This document shows, one piece after another, positions 1 through 9,171 of a stretch of DNA of 64,000 nucleotides. Numbering within the stretch: the stretch's first letter is position 1; every line of letters begins with the position of its first letter. Made by a program: the position numbers and the translations under genes. The DNA comes from Bacteroidales bacterium (GTDB lineage Bacteria; Bacteroidota; Bacteroidia; Bacteroidales; P3), in the NCBI GenBank assembly GCA_004551865.1, contig SFPR01000001.1, positions 67,552-131,551 of the forward strand. Direction: 5' to 3'. Below the pieces are notes generated by a model. It made no database searches. It saw only the letters and a program-made list of their open reading frames with translations, and was not told the origin of the DNA.

Positions 1-245
1 CAGGTGTTTCAGTATCACTTCTTTCTCCCCCCGTTTCTCCGAGAGAATGTTTGCATATTTTTATTTTGCTGAGTCTATGCGAGTGAGTGGTGTGAAAATT
101 TAACATTTGAAGGTGGTTTGGTGCGAAATGCTTGCGATTTTTGAGGGTTTGACCATTGTTCGGGTAAAATATGCGAGTATTTGGGCGTTGGGTAATTGTG
201 TGTGTCTCAATCTTTTGTAAAATAAGTGCCGGGTTTGGCAAAACC
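1..245. other. Left-edge region without a recognisable gene
   Basis: No convincing coding region is visible on either strand here: the minus-strand frames close within a few codons and the plus-strand frame that opens near 171 is composed largely of the repeat array that follows. The region is T-rich and may hold the 3' flank of the minus-strand hydrogenase-like gene plus the flank of a gene outside the window. Confidence 0.4.
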
Positions 246-363
246 AAAACGCCATTTCGTTCAAAAAAGACGGCGTTTTATTCCGATAAATCGCCGATTT
301 ATTTCGATAAAACTTCGGCTTTTTCGAGACGAACGCCGTCTTTTTGCAAAAAGATGCCGTCTT
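246..363. repeat. Phased AAACGSCGTTT array, locus 1 (six units)
   Basis: Six units of the quasi-palindrome AAACG[G/C]CGTTT or close variants. The core centres lie at about 252, 273, 294, 315 (very degenerate), 336 and 357, so the spacing is exactly 21 nt throughout. The array sits downstream of the minus-strand hydrogenase-like gene. Because the period is a multiple of three, it yields a spurious seven-residue-repeat reading frame on the plus strand, which I do not treat as a gene. Confidence 0.85.
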
Positions 364-427
364 TTTGAGCCAAATTCGGGTATTGTATTTTCTGATTTGG
401 TGTTTGGGAGTTGCTTGCTGCCGATTG

Positions 428-2281
428 TTATTTTAGTGATATGGTTTTGATTATCGAGCGGAGCTGTTTTTCTGTTTTGGCTGCTCCTTCTCCCAAGATA
501 AATCCTATTTGTTGTACTTGCAAAAGGGTGTCTTTTATCACTTCGTTTACTCGGTGGATTATCTCTTCGGGGCGTTCTTCTTCGTCATAAAGGTTTCGGA
601 ATATTACACAGACCGATTTTTGAGGTATAAGGGTAAAGATTGATACGTTGATAAGTCGATTGTCATACTCAAAGTCTTTGTTGATGATGTCTTCGGAGGT
701 TTTCAGAACATATTCGAGCTGATTGTACAATTCGGCAGGCAGAAGGGTTTTGATGCTTGCTCCGATAAGTCCGGGGATTATTTCATCAATTTCTTTGGCA
801 TCGTCTCCCAATATCTCGATAAAGCCGCTGTTTGAGTCGCTTATTCGCATTGAGGCATCAACTATTGCAATGCCCGGGTAGATGTGGTGAACGATTGAAG
901 AGAGTGAGCGGGACAGCTCTGTGTTGTTTACTCTTTGTGCAGAGAGTTCTTCTTTGAGGTTGTTGCACTCTGTTTGCAGGTCGATAAGTTCTACCTTTGT
1001 GTTTTTAAGTTGGTTGCTGAAGTCTCTCGTTCCTTTTTGGGTATAAGCAAAACACATTTCCGGCGATGCTATTCCCTGAGCTATTGCAATGGCAAGGTCT
1101 GTGCAGCTGTCATATCCGCAAGCCTTGCAGTTGGTGTGTCGATTGGTAGAACTCTTGCCGAGAGTTTCAAAGGCTTGTTCTATTGTTGCTTTGCTTGGAG
1201 TGGGAAGTGTTTTGTCGTCTGCTTTGTGGAATGTTACCAATTCGGATTTGTTGGAGTATTGTTCGATATTTTGTTTCCATTTTTCCAAGTCTATGGTTCG
1301 CATTCTCTTCTTTGCATACTCTCTTACTAAGTTATATCTTATATATTTCTGTCCTTTGGTGCAGCCCGACGACATCAGACAGCCTTTGCAGAAGTAAAGG
1401 TTGAGGTGTGTCGAAAATTCGTTGCCGTGTTTTGCGAATTGTTTGAGGGCATCTGCCACGTCCTTTTTGCCTTCTACGGTGATGAAGTGGTTTTCCTCCA
1501 TTGTGGTGCTTGCTCCGCAAGCCTCGGCAAAGCCTTCTGCTATCGGATAGAGAGAACCTTTGAATCCGAATGGCTCGTCAAACTCTCCGTATTCGACCAT
1601 TTCTTCTTTTATTCCACGCTTCTCAAACATCTGTCTCAGCTCAACAAAAGTCAGAAAAGCGTCAAGCCTCATATCGCTGTCATATCTTCGATTGTCTTTC
1701 TTCAAACCAATGCAGGGGGTGATGTTCACTACTTTTGTGTCTTGTCCGTAGTGTTTTCGTATTGTAGATGCCGTTGCCACGGCAGGGGGAACAATAGGGG
1801 AGAGATTGTTTACAAGCGAGGGTTGATATTTCTCTATATACATATTGGCAACAGGGCAGTGCGAGGTGATGAAACTTCTTCCTTTGAAGCTGTTGCAAAG
1901 AGCTGCTTGCTTTTGTGCAACCAAATCGACTCCGAAACTTACTTCGCACACAAGAGAAAAGCCTATCTTTCGTATCATTGTAACAAATTTGCGATAGTCT
2001 CTCACATCGTCAAATTCTCCTGCAATGCTCGGGTCGCATATTGCAGCCACTTTTTGTCCCGAGGCAAGCAGTTGCTCTACTTGTTCGATGTTTCCCTCAA
2101 GCTCTATTGCAGAATAGGCACAAGCCGACAGGCAGTTGCCGCAAGCTATGCACCTGTCGTCAATTATAAAAGGCTTGGTACTCTTGCTGCTTACTTGAAT
2201 GGCTTTTACAGGACACGCTCTTACGCACGCATAACAACTCACACACTTATTTTCTTCCAAAAACAATACCTTGTCTGACAT
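428..2281 (-). CDS. Sensory [FeFe]-hydrogenase-like protein with ferredoxin, Fe-S and PAS-like domains
   Basis: 617 residues from the ATG at 2281. An upstream in-frame ATG at 2329 is rejected because a -7 box lies between the two. Two 4Fe-4S ferredoxin motifs are visible (Cys13/16/19/23 and Cys44/47/50/54), then an Fe-only hydrogenase large-subunit C-terminal-like domain (about 75-330). A CKACGYDSC Fe-S cluster motif follows (Cys385-393, with Cys410), then a coiled coil and a PAS-like segment (about 450-560). The three H-cluster motifs are altered: SHCPVA near 140 (usual TSCCP), PCIGLKKDNRR near 190, and CKGCLMSSGC near 298-307. This architecture matches the HsfB/group C-D sensory hydrogenases, thought to sense H2 or redox state and pass the signal on rather than turn over H2. 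No partner phosphatase or kinase lies within the window. Function is inferred from architecture only. Confidence 0.8.
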   Translation of the reverse strand: MSDKVLFLEENKCVSCYACVRACPVKAIQVSSKSTKPFIIDDRCIACGNCLSACAYSAIELEGNIEQVEQLLASGQKVAAICDPSIAGEFDDVRDYRKFVTMIRKIGFSLVCEVSFGVDLVAQKQAALCNSFKGRSFITSHCPVANMYIEKYQPSLVNNLSPIVPPAVATASTIRKHYGQDTKVVNITPCIGLKKDNRRYDSDMRLDAFLTFVELRQMFEKRGIKEEMVEYGEFDEPFGFKGSLYPIAEGFAEACGASTTMEENHFITVEGKKDVADALKQFAKHGNEFSTHLNLYFCKGCLMSSGCTKGQKYIRYNLVREYAKKRMRTIDLEKWKQNIEQYSNKSELVTFHKADDKTLPTPSKATIEQAFETLGKSSTNRHTNCKACGYDSCTDLAIAIAQGIASPEMCFAYTQKGTRDFSNQLKNTKVELIDLQTECNNLKEELSAQRVNNTELSRSLSSIVHHIYPGIAIVDASMRISDSNSGFIEILGDDAKEIDEIIPGLIGASIKTLLPAELYNQLEYVLKTSEDIINKDFEYDNRLINVSIFTLIPQKSVCVIFRNLYDEEERPEEIIHRVNEVIKDTLLQVQQIGFILGEGAAKTEKQLRSIIKTISLK

Positions 2282-2304
2282 AAAAATCTCTCTTTTTTGG
2301 TCGC

Positions 2305-2312
2305 CAAAGTTA
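2305..2312 (-). promoter_or_regulatory. -7 box (TAACTTTG) of the hydrogenase-like gene
   Basis: On the minus strand TAACTTTG fits the Bacteroidetes -7 consensus TAnnTTTG and lies about 24 nt upstream of the ATG at 2281. No good -33 TTTG is visible at the expected distance. The box supports the shorter start. Confidence 0.5.
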
Positions 2313-2361
2313 TGATTTTTCCCTTTCATGAGATGTGAAATTGCGAAAAAAAACGATAAAA

Positions 2362-2394
2362 TTTGTTTTTTCTCTTTATTGTGTGTATCTTTGC
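2362..2394 (+). promoter_or_regulatory. Bacteroidetes-type promoter, -33 TTTG and -7 TATCTTTG
   Basis: TTTG at 2362-2365 and TATCTTTG at 2386-2393 are separated by 20 nt, a near-perfect match to the sigma-ABfr consensus. It would transcribe the small secreted-protein gene starting at 2485. Confidence 0.7.
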
Positions 2395-2484
2395 AGAGCG
2401 AAACGAGGGCAGAATGCAGGCATTTTTTTGAGCTGTTGCAATAATTCCCGCCTTTGCGAAGTTATATTTGCACAAAGAGATGAT

Positions 2485-2862
2485 ATGAAGTCGGTTTTTA
2501 AGGGCAGTATGGTAAGGTTTGTGGTTCTGTTTGCGGCAGTTGTTTTGTCGCAAAGCATAGGGGATATGTCTTTAATCAAGACTTCTCGTCTTGCTTCGGG
2601 GGTTACCTTGCTCACCGAGGCGTCGGAGAGCGGCAGGACCAAGGCCTTGTCTTCCAATCAGGGCAAAGACAGGAAGGATATAGAGGTTGCCCTTTCCGAA
2701 ACAAGACATACGACCAACATAAGCCAAGATGATTTGGATTATGTTCCCGTTTGCGATTTTGAGTTCCACAAGTCGAGCAGCCTCAATACTTGTTTGCACA
2801 ATCTGAATGCAAATTTGCTGCTCAGAAAAGACCTTTCGCAGCTGAGAGTCCTCATAATATAG
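2485..2862 (+). CDS. Small unknown protein with hydrophobic N-terminus
   Basis: 125 residues from the ATG at 2485. The longer frame from 2335 is rejected because it would start upstream of the promoter. The N-terminal stretch (MVRFVVLFAAVVLS) looks like a signal peptide or membrane anchor; the rest is polar with no recognised domain and only two cysteines. It has its own consensus promoter. I do not recognise the family. Two minus-strand frames overlap it, but they lack promoter or signal features, so the plus-strand reading is preferred with low confidence. The 310 nt downstream hold an inverted repeat near 2882-2910, a terminator and the promoter of the next gene. Confidence 0.4.
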   Translation: MKSVFKGSMVRFVVLFAAVVLSQSIGDMSLIKTSRLASGVTLLTEASESGRTKALSSNQGKDRKDIEVALSETRHTTNISQDDLDYVPVCDFEFHKSSSLNTCLHNLNANLLLRKDLSQLRVLII

Positions 2863-3081
2863 CCTTCTGAAAAGCCTTTTGCAGGCAGACAAACTGAGTT
2901 TGTTTGCTTGGTATCAAGGTTTAAGTTTCCGAAAAGATAGTTCTTTTGATTTTAACCCTCGGCTTGTCAATTTTTTAATTCTTTGTTTTAACACCAATTT
3001 GAATTTACGCTTGACAGACGAGTGATATTTTGGGACTAAACGCTTTTTTCGATTAGATTATATTGATAATTCAGATATACA

Positions 3082-3117
3082 AAAGGAGAACGGGCATAGC
3101 TTGTTCTCCTTTTTTTG
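3082..3117 (+). terminator. Rho-independent terminator
   Basis: GGAGAAC and GTTCTCC form a stem with a loop of about 12 nt, followed by a run of seven T. It ends the small upstream gene and lies just before the promoter of the transglycosylase-like gene. Confidence 0.7.
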
Positions 3118-3148
3118 CTTCGGTTTCAACAAAAAGTAGTAATTTTGC
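3114..3148 (+). promoter_or_regulatory. Promoter, -33 TTTG and -7 TAATTTTG
   Basis: TTTG at 3114-3117 and TAATTTTG at 3140-3147, 22 nt apart. The box is 26 nt upstream of the ATG at 3174, so it also settles the start of that gene. Confidence 0.6.
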
Positions 3149-3173
3149 CGACTGTTTCAAAAAAGCAAATAAG

Positions 3174-4295
3174 ATGATAAAGATAAAGGAATACTTTTCT
3201 TCGTGGAAGATGTTCGGCAAATTGTGCTACAATGTGGCACTCTATGGATTTGCCATTGCGGGTGTGGCAATTATTGGTGCATGGGGAGTGTATCAGTTGG
3301 GCTGGACAAAGAACAAAGGTGCGATTGACCAAAACAATCGCTACTTGGCACAGGTTTCACAAATGGGTTCGCAAGCCAAGAAAGCCAAGAAGATTGATGC
3401 CGACAAGTTGGCAGAGAACTATGTCAAGCTCTCGGTTATCTCAAAGCTCTATCCGCGTAATGCAGAGCTGATGTTGCAAGCAATAGAGAACGCTCACGGA
3501 GGCGTAGATGTCAATCAGATGATTGCAGCCTGCGAGTTGTACATCAAAGACGAGCCTCAATATATGCAGCTTGTCGAAAAGCAAAAGCAAGCCCTCACTT
3601 CTGCCAAGAGCAAAGAAGAAAACAAGCACGCAATCCTTTGGATGAATACACCCGAATGGGAAGCCCTCAAAGAAGCCATAGTAAAAGACAAGGCCCTCAT
3701 CGATAGTGCAGCCGCAGTAACGGGGGTTGAGGCAAGAATGATTGTCAGTTGCTTAATCGGAGAGCAGATACGTCTATTCAATTCCAAGAGAGAGATGTAC
3801 AAAAAGTACCTCGGACCGGTCAAAGTGCTGTCGGTTCAAAGTCAGTTCTCTTTCGGAGTGAACGGAATTAAAGATTTTACAGCCGAATGGGTCGAGAGAA
3901 ACCTCAAAAACGACACTTCGGCTTTCTATATGGGCAAAAGATATGAGCATATCTTGGACTTCCACACCGCAGACCACCAAACAGAGAGAATAAACCGCCT
4001 TGTAGATTATCGAAACCACTATTACTCGTATGTTTATACCGGTTGCATTCTCCACCAGACCAAAAAACAATGGGAGAGAGCAGGGTTTGACATAAGCAAC
4101 CGCCCCGAGATTTTGTTCACACTCTTCAACATAGGATTTTCCGAAAGTCATCCGAGTGCCAATCCTCAGTGTGGAGGAAGCCATATCACGGTTGGCGACC
4201 ACATCTACACTTTTGGAGCTATAGGATTTGACTTCTACTATTCGGGAGAGCTTGCGAAAGAATTTCCATACAACGAAAAGCGATTTGAAGATTGA
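3174..4295 (+). CDS. Membrane-anchored transglycosylase-like protein
   Basis: 373 residues; start at 3174 chosen because the upstream part of the frame precedes the promoter. One N-terminal membrane segment (about residues 17-37, FAIAGVAIIGAWGVYQLGW) is followed by a periplasmic Lys-rich helical region. From about residue 195 a lysozyme-like region follows: GVEARMIVSCLIGEQ places a Glu in the usual position of a catalytic lytic-transglycosylase Glu, and GFDISNRPEILFTLFNIG resembles the conserved end of DUF1402-type transglycosylase-like proteins. A role in peptidoglycan turnover is inferred. Followed at 36 nt by the DUF456 gene in the same direction. Confidence 0.5.
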   Translation: MIKIKEYFSSWKMFGKLCYNVALYGFAIAGVAIIGAWGVYQLGWTKNKGAIDQNNRYLAQVSQMGSQAKKAKKIDADKLAENYVKLSVISKLYPRNAELMLQAIENAHGGVDVNQMIAACELYIKDEPQYMQLVEKQKQALTSAKSKEENKHAILWMNTPEWEALKEAIVKDKALIDSAAAVTGVEARMIVSCLIGEQIRLFNSKREMYKKYLGPVKVLSVQSQFSFGVNGIKDFTAEWVERNLKNDTSAFYMGKRYEHILDFHTADHQTERINRLVDYRNHYYSYVYTGCILHQTKKQWERAGFDISNRPEILFTLFNIGFSESHPSANPQCGGSHITVGDHIYTFGAIGFDFYYSGELAKEFPYNEKRFED

Positions 4296-4331
4296 TTTTC
4301 CGTTGTCCGAGAACTTGATTTGTAATTGCAG

Positions 4332-4847
4332 ATGAGCGGTTTTATTGTTTGTTTGTCGTTGATTTTGGGTTTGATAGGCATTGTAGGCTCGTTCGTTTCG
4401 GCAATCCCCGGACCACCTCTTGCATTTGTCGGCTTGTTGCTCCTTATGCTTGTTCCCCAAGCTCAAATCGGACTTTGGTTTGTGGTGATTATGGGCGTTA
4501 TTGCCTTGATTATCACCGTGGCAGACTTTCTTATCCCGATTTACGGCACAAAGAAAACAGGCGGAAGCAAATATGGAGTGAGAGGAAGCACCATAGGCTT
4601 GCTCGTGGGAATGTTTTTGCTACCTCTTTTGGGCATAAGCATAGGACCGTTCGGCATTTTGGGGATAATACTCTGCCCTTTCTTGGGAGCTTATTTGGGA
4701 GAGATTTACAAGGGAAACAAAGACAACGCACTCAAATCGGCATTCGGTTCGCTGATAGGTCTTTTGGTCGGAATAGTTCTCAAAGCCCTTTACTCGATTG
4801 TTGCATTTATTTTTATCCTAAAGGAATGTATAACGATTTTGTTTTGA
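4332..4847 (+). CDS. DUF456 family membrane protein
   Basis: 171 residues from the ATG at 4332; a TTG six bases upstream is an alternative. Almost wholly hydrophobic, with five or six predicted membrane segments and glycine-rich stretches (GLIGIVGSFVSAIPGPPLAF at the N-terminus, IPIYGTKKTGGSKYG in the middle) that are typical of DUF456 proteins. That family has no established biochemical role. Probably co-transcribed with the transglycosylase-like gene upstream. The next 330 nt hold a repeat array and the atpD promoter. Confidence 0.75.
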   Translation: MSGFIVCLSLILGLIGIVGSFVSAIPGPPLAFVGLLLLMLVPQAQIGLWFVVIMGVIALIITVADFLIPIYGTKKTGGSKYGVRGSTIGLLVGMFLLPLLGISIGPFGILGIILCPFLGAYLGEIYKGNKDNALKSAFGSLIGLLVGIVLKALYSIVAFIFILKECITILF

Positions 4848-4881
4848 GTTGATTGCAAAGAAGCGAAAAATAAAGGAATGA

Positions 4882-4957
4882 AAACGGCGTTTCGTCATTA
4901 GCGAAACGCCGTTTCAGTCAGATAAAACGGCGAGTTATTTTGCTGAAAGGGCGTTTT
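4882..4957. repeat. Phased AAACGSCGTTT array, locus 2 (four units)
   Basis: Core centres at 4887, 4909, 4930 and 4951 (spacing 22, 21, 21). The first two units are oppositely oriented and form a strong inverted repeat (AAAACGGCGTTTCG, seven-base loop, CGAAACGCCGTTTC), so this one could also terminate transcription between the DUF456 gene and atpD. Confidence 0.9.
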
Positions 4958-5118
4958 GGTTTTGCCGAACTTCTTCGGGAGAGTTTTTTTGCGACAAGGG
5001 GCTGAATTGTTTCGCTTGTTTGTGCTTCAAAATCGTAGTGCAGGGAAAATTGGAGTTGCAAAATAAATAGCTGATAATCAACTCTCTAAAATTTAGTTTT
5101 GAAAATTATTGCCGATTG

Positions 5119-5152
5119 TTTGGCTGTTTTCCGATTAAAAAGTGTATATTCG
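5119..5152 (+). promoter_or_regulatory. Putative atpD promoter
   Basis: TTTG at 5119-5122 and TATATTCG at 5145-5152 (one mismatch to TAnnTTTG), 22 nt apart and 30 nt before the atpD start. Confidence 0.5.
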
Positions 5153-5178
5153 CAATCTGATTTCATAAAACGTGATAG

Positions 5179-6696
<1,518 letters not shown>

Positions 6697-6714
6697 TAAT
6701 CATACATCAAGACA

Positions 6715-6951
6715 ATGAAACTGAATATCATAACCCCCGAAGACACTCTTTACGAAGATGAGGTGAAGAGTGTGCAGTTGCAAGGCACCGATGGCAAGTT
6801 TCAGATACTGAACAACCATGCTCCCATAGTCTCTGCTTTGGACAAAGGGCTGATAAAGATTGTCGATAAGGACGATAAGTCTTTGTCTTTCGAGATTAAG
6901 GGAGGTCTTGTCGAGATGTCGGACAACAACATTCAGATTTTGGCTCAGTAG
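6715..6951 (+). CDS. atpC: F1 ATP synthase subunit epsilon (short form)
   Basis: 78 residues: only the N-terminal beta-sandwich domain is present (LNIITPEDTLYEDEVKSVQL, then GTDGKFQILNNHAPIV). The C-terminal helical hairpin that inhibits hydrolysis in many bacteria is absent, as is usual in Bacteroidetes. It directly follows atpD. Its last 56 nt overlap, in antisense, the 3' end of the Cys-rich gene on the minus strand. Confidence 0.93.
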   Translation: MKLNIITPEDTLYEDEVKSVQLQGTDGKFQILNNHAPIVSALDKGLIKIVDKDDKSLSFEIKGGLVEMSDNNIQILAQ

Positions 6952-7114
6952 CCTCGGCATATAGTCGCAGGCAATTTTCACAGAGACATTCGCTCCATTT
7001 GGATCGAATGTCTCTTTTTGCATTTTCACTCAAAGTATAGTTGTTACAAAAGCAGGTTTTGTCGTGTCGGCATACAAATTCTTTGCCGCAGCGTGGACAT
7101 TTGACGTTTCTCAT
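6896..7114 (-). CDS. Small cysteine-rich CWC-type protein
   Basis: 72 residues with 11 cysteines, opening CPRCGKEFVC then CFC and later CLCENC. This resembles the cysteine-rich CWC family, small cytoplasmic proteins presumed to bind metal and of unknown role. The start lies 2 nt after the stop of the sigma-54 activator gene, so the two are very probably one transcript. The 3' end overlaps atpC in antisense by about 56 nt. Confidence 0.65.
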   Translation of the reverse strand: MRNVKCPRCGKEFVCRHDKTCFCNNYTLSENAKRDIRSKWSECLCENCLRLYAEATEPKSECCCPTSRQDLP

Positions 7115-7116
7115 AT

Positions 7117-8451
7117 CTATAATTTGTTTTCTTGCAACAGATTGTAAATTTTGGTTTTGCTGATATTAAGTTTTTCTGCCACCAAACGTACCTTATTGCT
7201 GTACTTTTCCAAGAAGTGTTTGATGATTATGGCTTCGTATTCTTCCAATGTGCGTTCTTCTTCCAAGAAGTCTTTCTTCCTTACGCAGGAGGTCCTCAGT
7301 GTCAAATCTTCGGCTCTTATTATGTTGTCTTCGCTCAGTACAATGGCAAGCTCTATCATCGCTTTGAGTTCTCGAATGTTGCCCGGAAAAGAATAAGTAA
7401 GCAGAACGTCTTGTGCTTTTTTGCTTATCTTGCACAGAGGCTTCTTGCTTTTGGTGCAATACTCCCTGATGAAGTGGTTGGCAAGCAGAAGTATGTCTTC
7501 ACCTCGGTCGGACAATCTCGGCATATTGATGTTCAAACCCATCAAACGGTAGAACAAATCTTCGCGGAAAGTGCCTTTCTCGATTGCTTCTTGCAAATTG
7601 ACGTGCGTTGCCGTGATTATGCGTGTGTCAATTTTGATTTCATTTGTGCCTCCGACCCTTGTGATAACTCCTTCTTGCAAAGCTCGCAAAATTTTTGTCT
7701 GCATTTTCAAATCCATGTCTCCTATTTCGTCAAGGAAGAGAGTTCCTCCCGACGCTGCTTCAAAAAAGCCTTTCTTCAAACTTGCTGCCCCTGTAAAGGC
7801 TCCTTTTTCGTGTCCGAAGAAAGAGCTTTCTATCAGTTCGCTCGGAATAGCTGTAACATTGACTGCAACAAAGGGTGCGTCCGCACGCTTTGAGAGAGAA
7901 TGTATTCGTCGGGCTGCCACTTCTTTTCCCGTTCCGGTCTCTCCGAAAATGCTGACATTGATGTCCGAATTGGCGGCTTTGTTTATCAATTCTTGCACTT
8001 GCGACATTGAATGGGCTTTTGACAAAAATACTTCGCTGTTTTGTTTGCTCAACTTTCGCAACTGCTTGACCAAAATCAAGTCTTGACGGATATTTATGAC
8101 GTGATTGAAAATCATATCATAGACAATGTCGCACATTCGCACAATGTCGATGACGTCTTTGTCCAAAAGAAAATCCTTCATTATCACAAGGGAGTTCTCG
8201 GGGACTATTCCGATGATTTTGGCGTGGGGATAAGATGTTTTTAACTTCTCTAAAACTATTTCGGGCGTCAGTCTGATAAAGTCGTATGCAATGATGACGA
8301 TGTCCGCTGTTAAATCCGGCACGTCAATTTCTCTTTCGACATTGTTCTTTACCAAACATGTCCAGCCGTCTTCGGCTTTCAGACGATGTTCTACTTTTCT
8401 CGCAAAGAAATTATCGTCAGATAAAATCTTGATTTTAAGTGCGTTTTGCAT
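7117..8451 (-). CDS. Sigma-54-dependent activator with degenerate receiver domain
   Basis: 444 residues from the ATG at 8451; the upstream part of the frame is A/T-rich leader containing the -7 box. Residues 1-120 have receiver-like alternation, but the phospho-acceptor region reads ADIVIIAYDF instead of D-L-V-L-x-D, so phosphorylation looks unlikely. The AAA+ domain has Walker A GETGTGKE (about 170), the sigma-54 contact loop GAFTGA (about 217) and Walker B GGTLFLDEIGD (about 235). The C-terminus carries a Fis-type helix-turn-helix (VRLVAEKLNISKTKIYNLL). It should activate RpoN promoters; the targets are not identifiable here. Co-transcribed with the downstream CWC protein. Confidence 0.88.
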   Translation of the reverse strand: MQNALKIKILSDDNFFARKVEHRLKAEDGWTCLVKNNVEREIDVPDLTADIVIIAYDFIRLTPEIVLEKLKTSYPHAKIIGIVPENSLVIMKDFLLDKDVIDIVRMCDIVYDMIFNHVINIRQDLILVKQLRKLSKQNSEVFLSKAHSMSQVQELINKAANSDINVSIFGETGTGKEVAARRIHSLSKRADAPFVAVNVTAIPSELIESSFFGHEKGAFTGAASLKKGFFEAASGGTLFLDEIGDMDLKMQTKILRALQEGVITRVGGTNEIKIDTRIITATHVNLQEAIEKGTFREDLFYRLMGLNINMPRLSDRGEDILLLANHFIREYCTKSKKPLCKISKKAQDVLLTYSFPGNIRELKAMIELAIVLSEDNIIRAEDLTLRTSCVRKKDFLEEERTLEEYEAIIIKHFLEKYSNKVRLVAEKLNISKTKIYNLLQENKL

Positions 8452-8480
8452 AAGACGAAAAATTGGTTTTATTTTGCCTT

Positions 8481-8489
8481 GCAAATTTA
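8481..8489 (-). promoter_or_regulatory. -7 box (TAAATTTG) of the sigma-54 activator gene
   Basis: Reads TAAATTTGC on the minus strand, about 30 nt upstream of the ATG at 8451; no clear -33 element at the right distance. Confidence 0.4.
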
Positions 8490-8644
8490 CAAATTTTATT
8501 TTGATTTTTTGATGAGAATTTGTAAATGATTTCAATTATTTACAAAAAAGAGCCTCCGACACAAGGCTTTCAAACGGTGGTTCTCTCCTTGTGGGAGCAT
8601 GGTCTATTGCACAGAAAATCAGAAGGTTTTGTTTGGGTAAAATA

Positions 8645-8720
8645 AGATGCCGTTTTGTCAGAATGAAACGGCGTCTTGTCAAAATAAAATGGCGTTTCGG
8701 CAGCTACGAAACGCCATTTT
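8645..8720. repeat. Phased AAACGSCGTTT array, locus 3 (four units)
   Basis: Core centres at 8650, 8671, 8692 and 8714 (spacing 21, 21, 22). It lies immediately past the 3' end of the rseC-like gene and in the gap before the sigma-54 activator gene. Units with C and G centres alternate in a C-G-G-C order. Confidence 0.88.
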
Positions 8721-8729
8721 GATTTGGGT

Positions 8730-9149
8730 TTATAAATGTCTTATTCCGAACTTAAAGCCTGAGGACAGCTTGTCTTTTTGTTTGAAGAGAACAAAATAGT
8801 AAATTGCAGTTACCGCAATGGCAACAAGGCAGGAGAGAGGTTCCGAAAAATCAAATGTTTTCAAACAAAGAATAAGCGAAATGACAAGCAACACAAAGGG
8901 AACAAGGAATGCAATCACCAAAGCTTTCATTCCCAAGCGTGTACTGATGCTTACCTCAACTTTGTCGCCTTTTTTGTAGTCGGAGGCTTGCTTTGTTGCA
9001 ACTTCAATCGTCTTGTTCTTTTTGTCAAAGCTCGAACAAGCTCCTCTTGCATGGCAGGAGGCACAGGCAGATTTTTGTTCCACAAGCACAAAGACTCTGT
9101 CGGTTTGTACCTCTGTAACTATTCCGTGTTGGGTTGAGCAGTCTTCCAT
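8730..9149 (-). CDS. RseC/MucC-like membrane protein
   Basis: 139 residues. The N-terminal part has a Cys cluster (CASCHARGAC, about 28-37) and a small beta domain (GIVTEVQTDRVFVLVE, KGDKVEVSIS). Two membrane segments follow (ALVIAFLVPFVLLVISLIL and a second near 100-120). This is the layout of RseC/SoxR-reducing-system proteins, which in other Bacteroidetes are often next to rnf genes; no rnf gene is present here. It follows the bat operon by 22 nt and may be its last gene. Function inferred from family: redox-linked membrane protein. Confidence 0.8.
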   Translation of the reverse strand: MEDCSTQHGIVTEVQTDRVFVLVEQKSACASCHARGACSSFDKKNKTIEVATKQASDYKKGDKVEVSISTRLGMKALVIAFLVPFVLLVISLILCLKTFDFSEPLSCLVAIAVTAIYYFVLFKQKDKLSSGFKFGIRHL

Positions 9150-9171
9150 TTTCTTTTTTTTGTTTTTGGTT

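Noticed and set aside
246..363. CRISPR array
   Set aside because: Units are 21-22 nt with an 11-nt core and no 25-40 nt spacers; no cas genes are present.
171..368. Plus-strand frame made of seven-residue repeats at locus 1
   Set aside because: It is the translation of the 21-nt array (period divisible by three), with no start signal and no homologous protein pattern; similar frames appear at the other loci (for example 17496-17744 and 21081-21287).
1406..2278. Long plus-strand frame antisense to the hydrogenase-like gene
   Set aside because: Shadow of the real gene; lacks domain features, and the minus strand encodes clear Fe-S motifs.
2572..2892. Minus-strand 106-codon frame opposite the small secreted protein
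   Set aside because: No promoter or signal; the plus-strand frame has a consensus promoter and a hydrophobic N-terminus.
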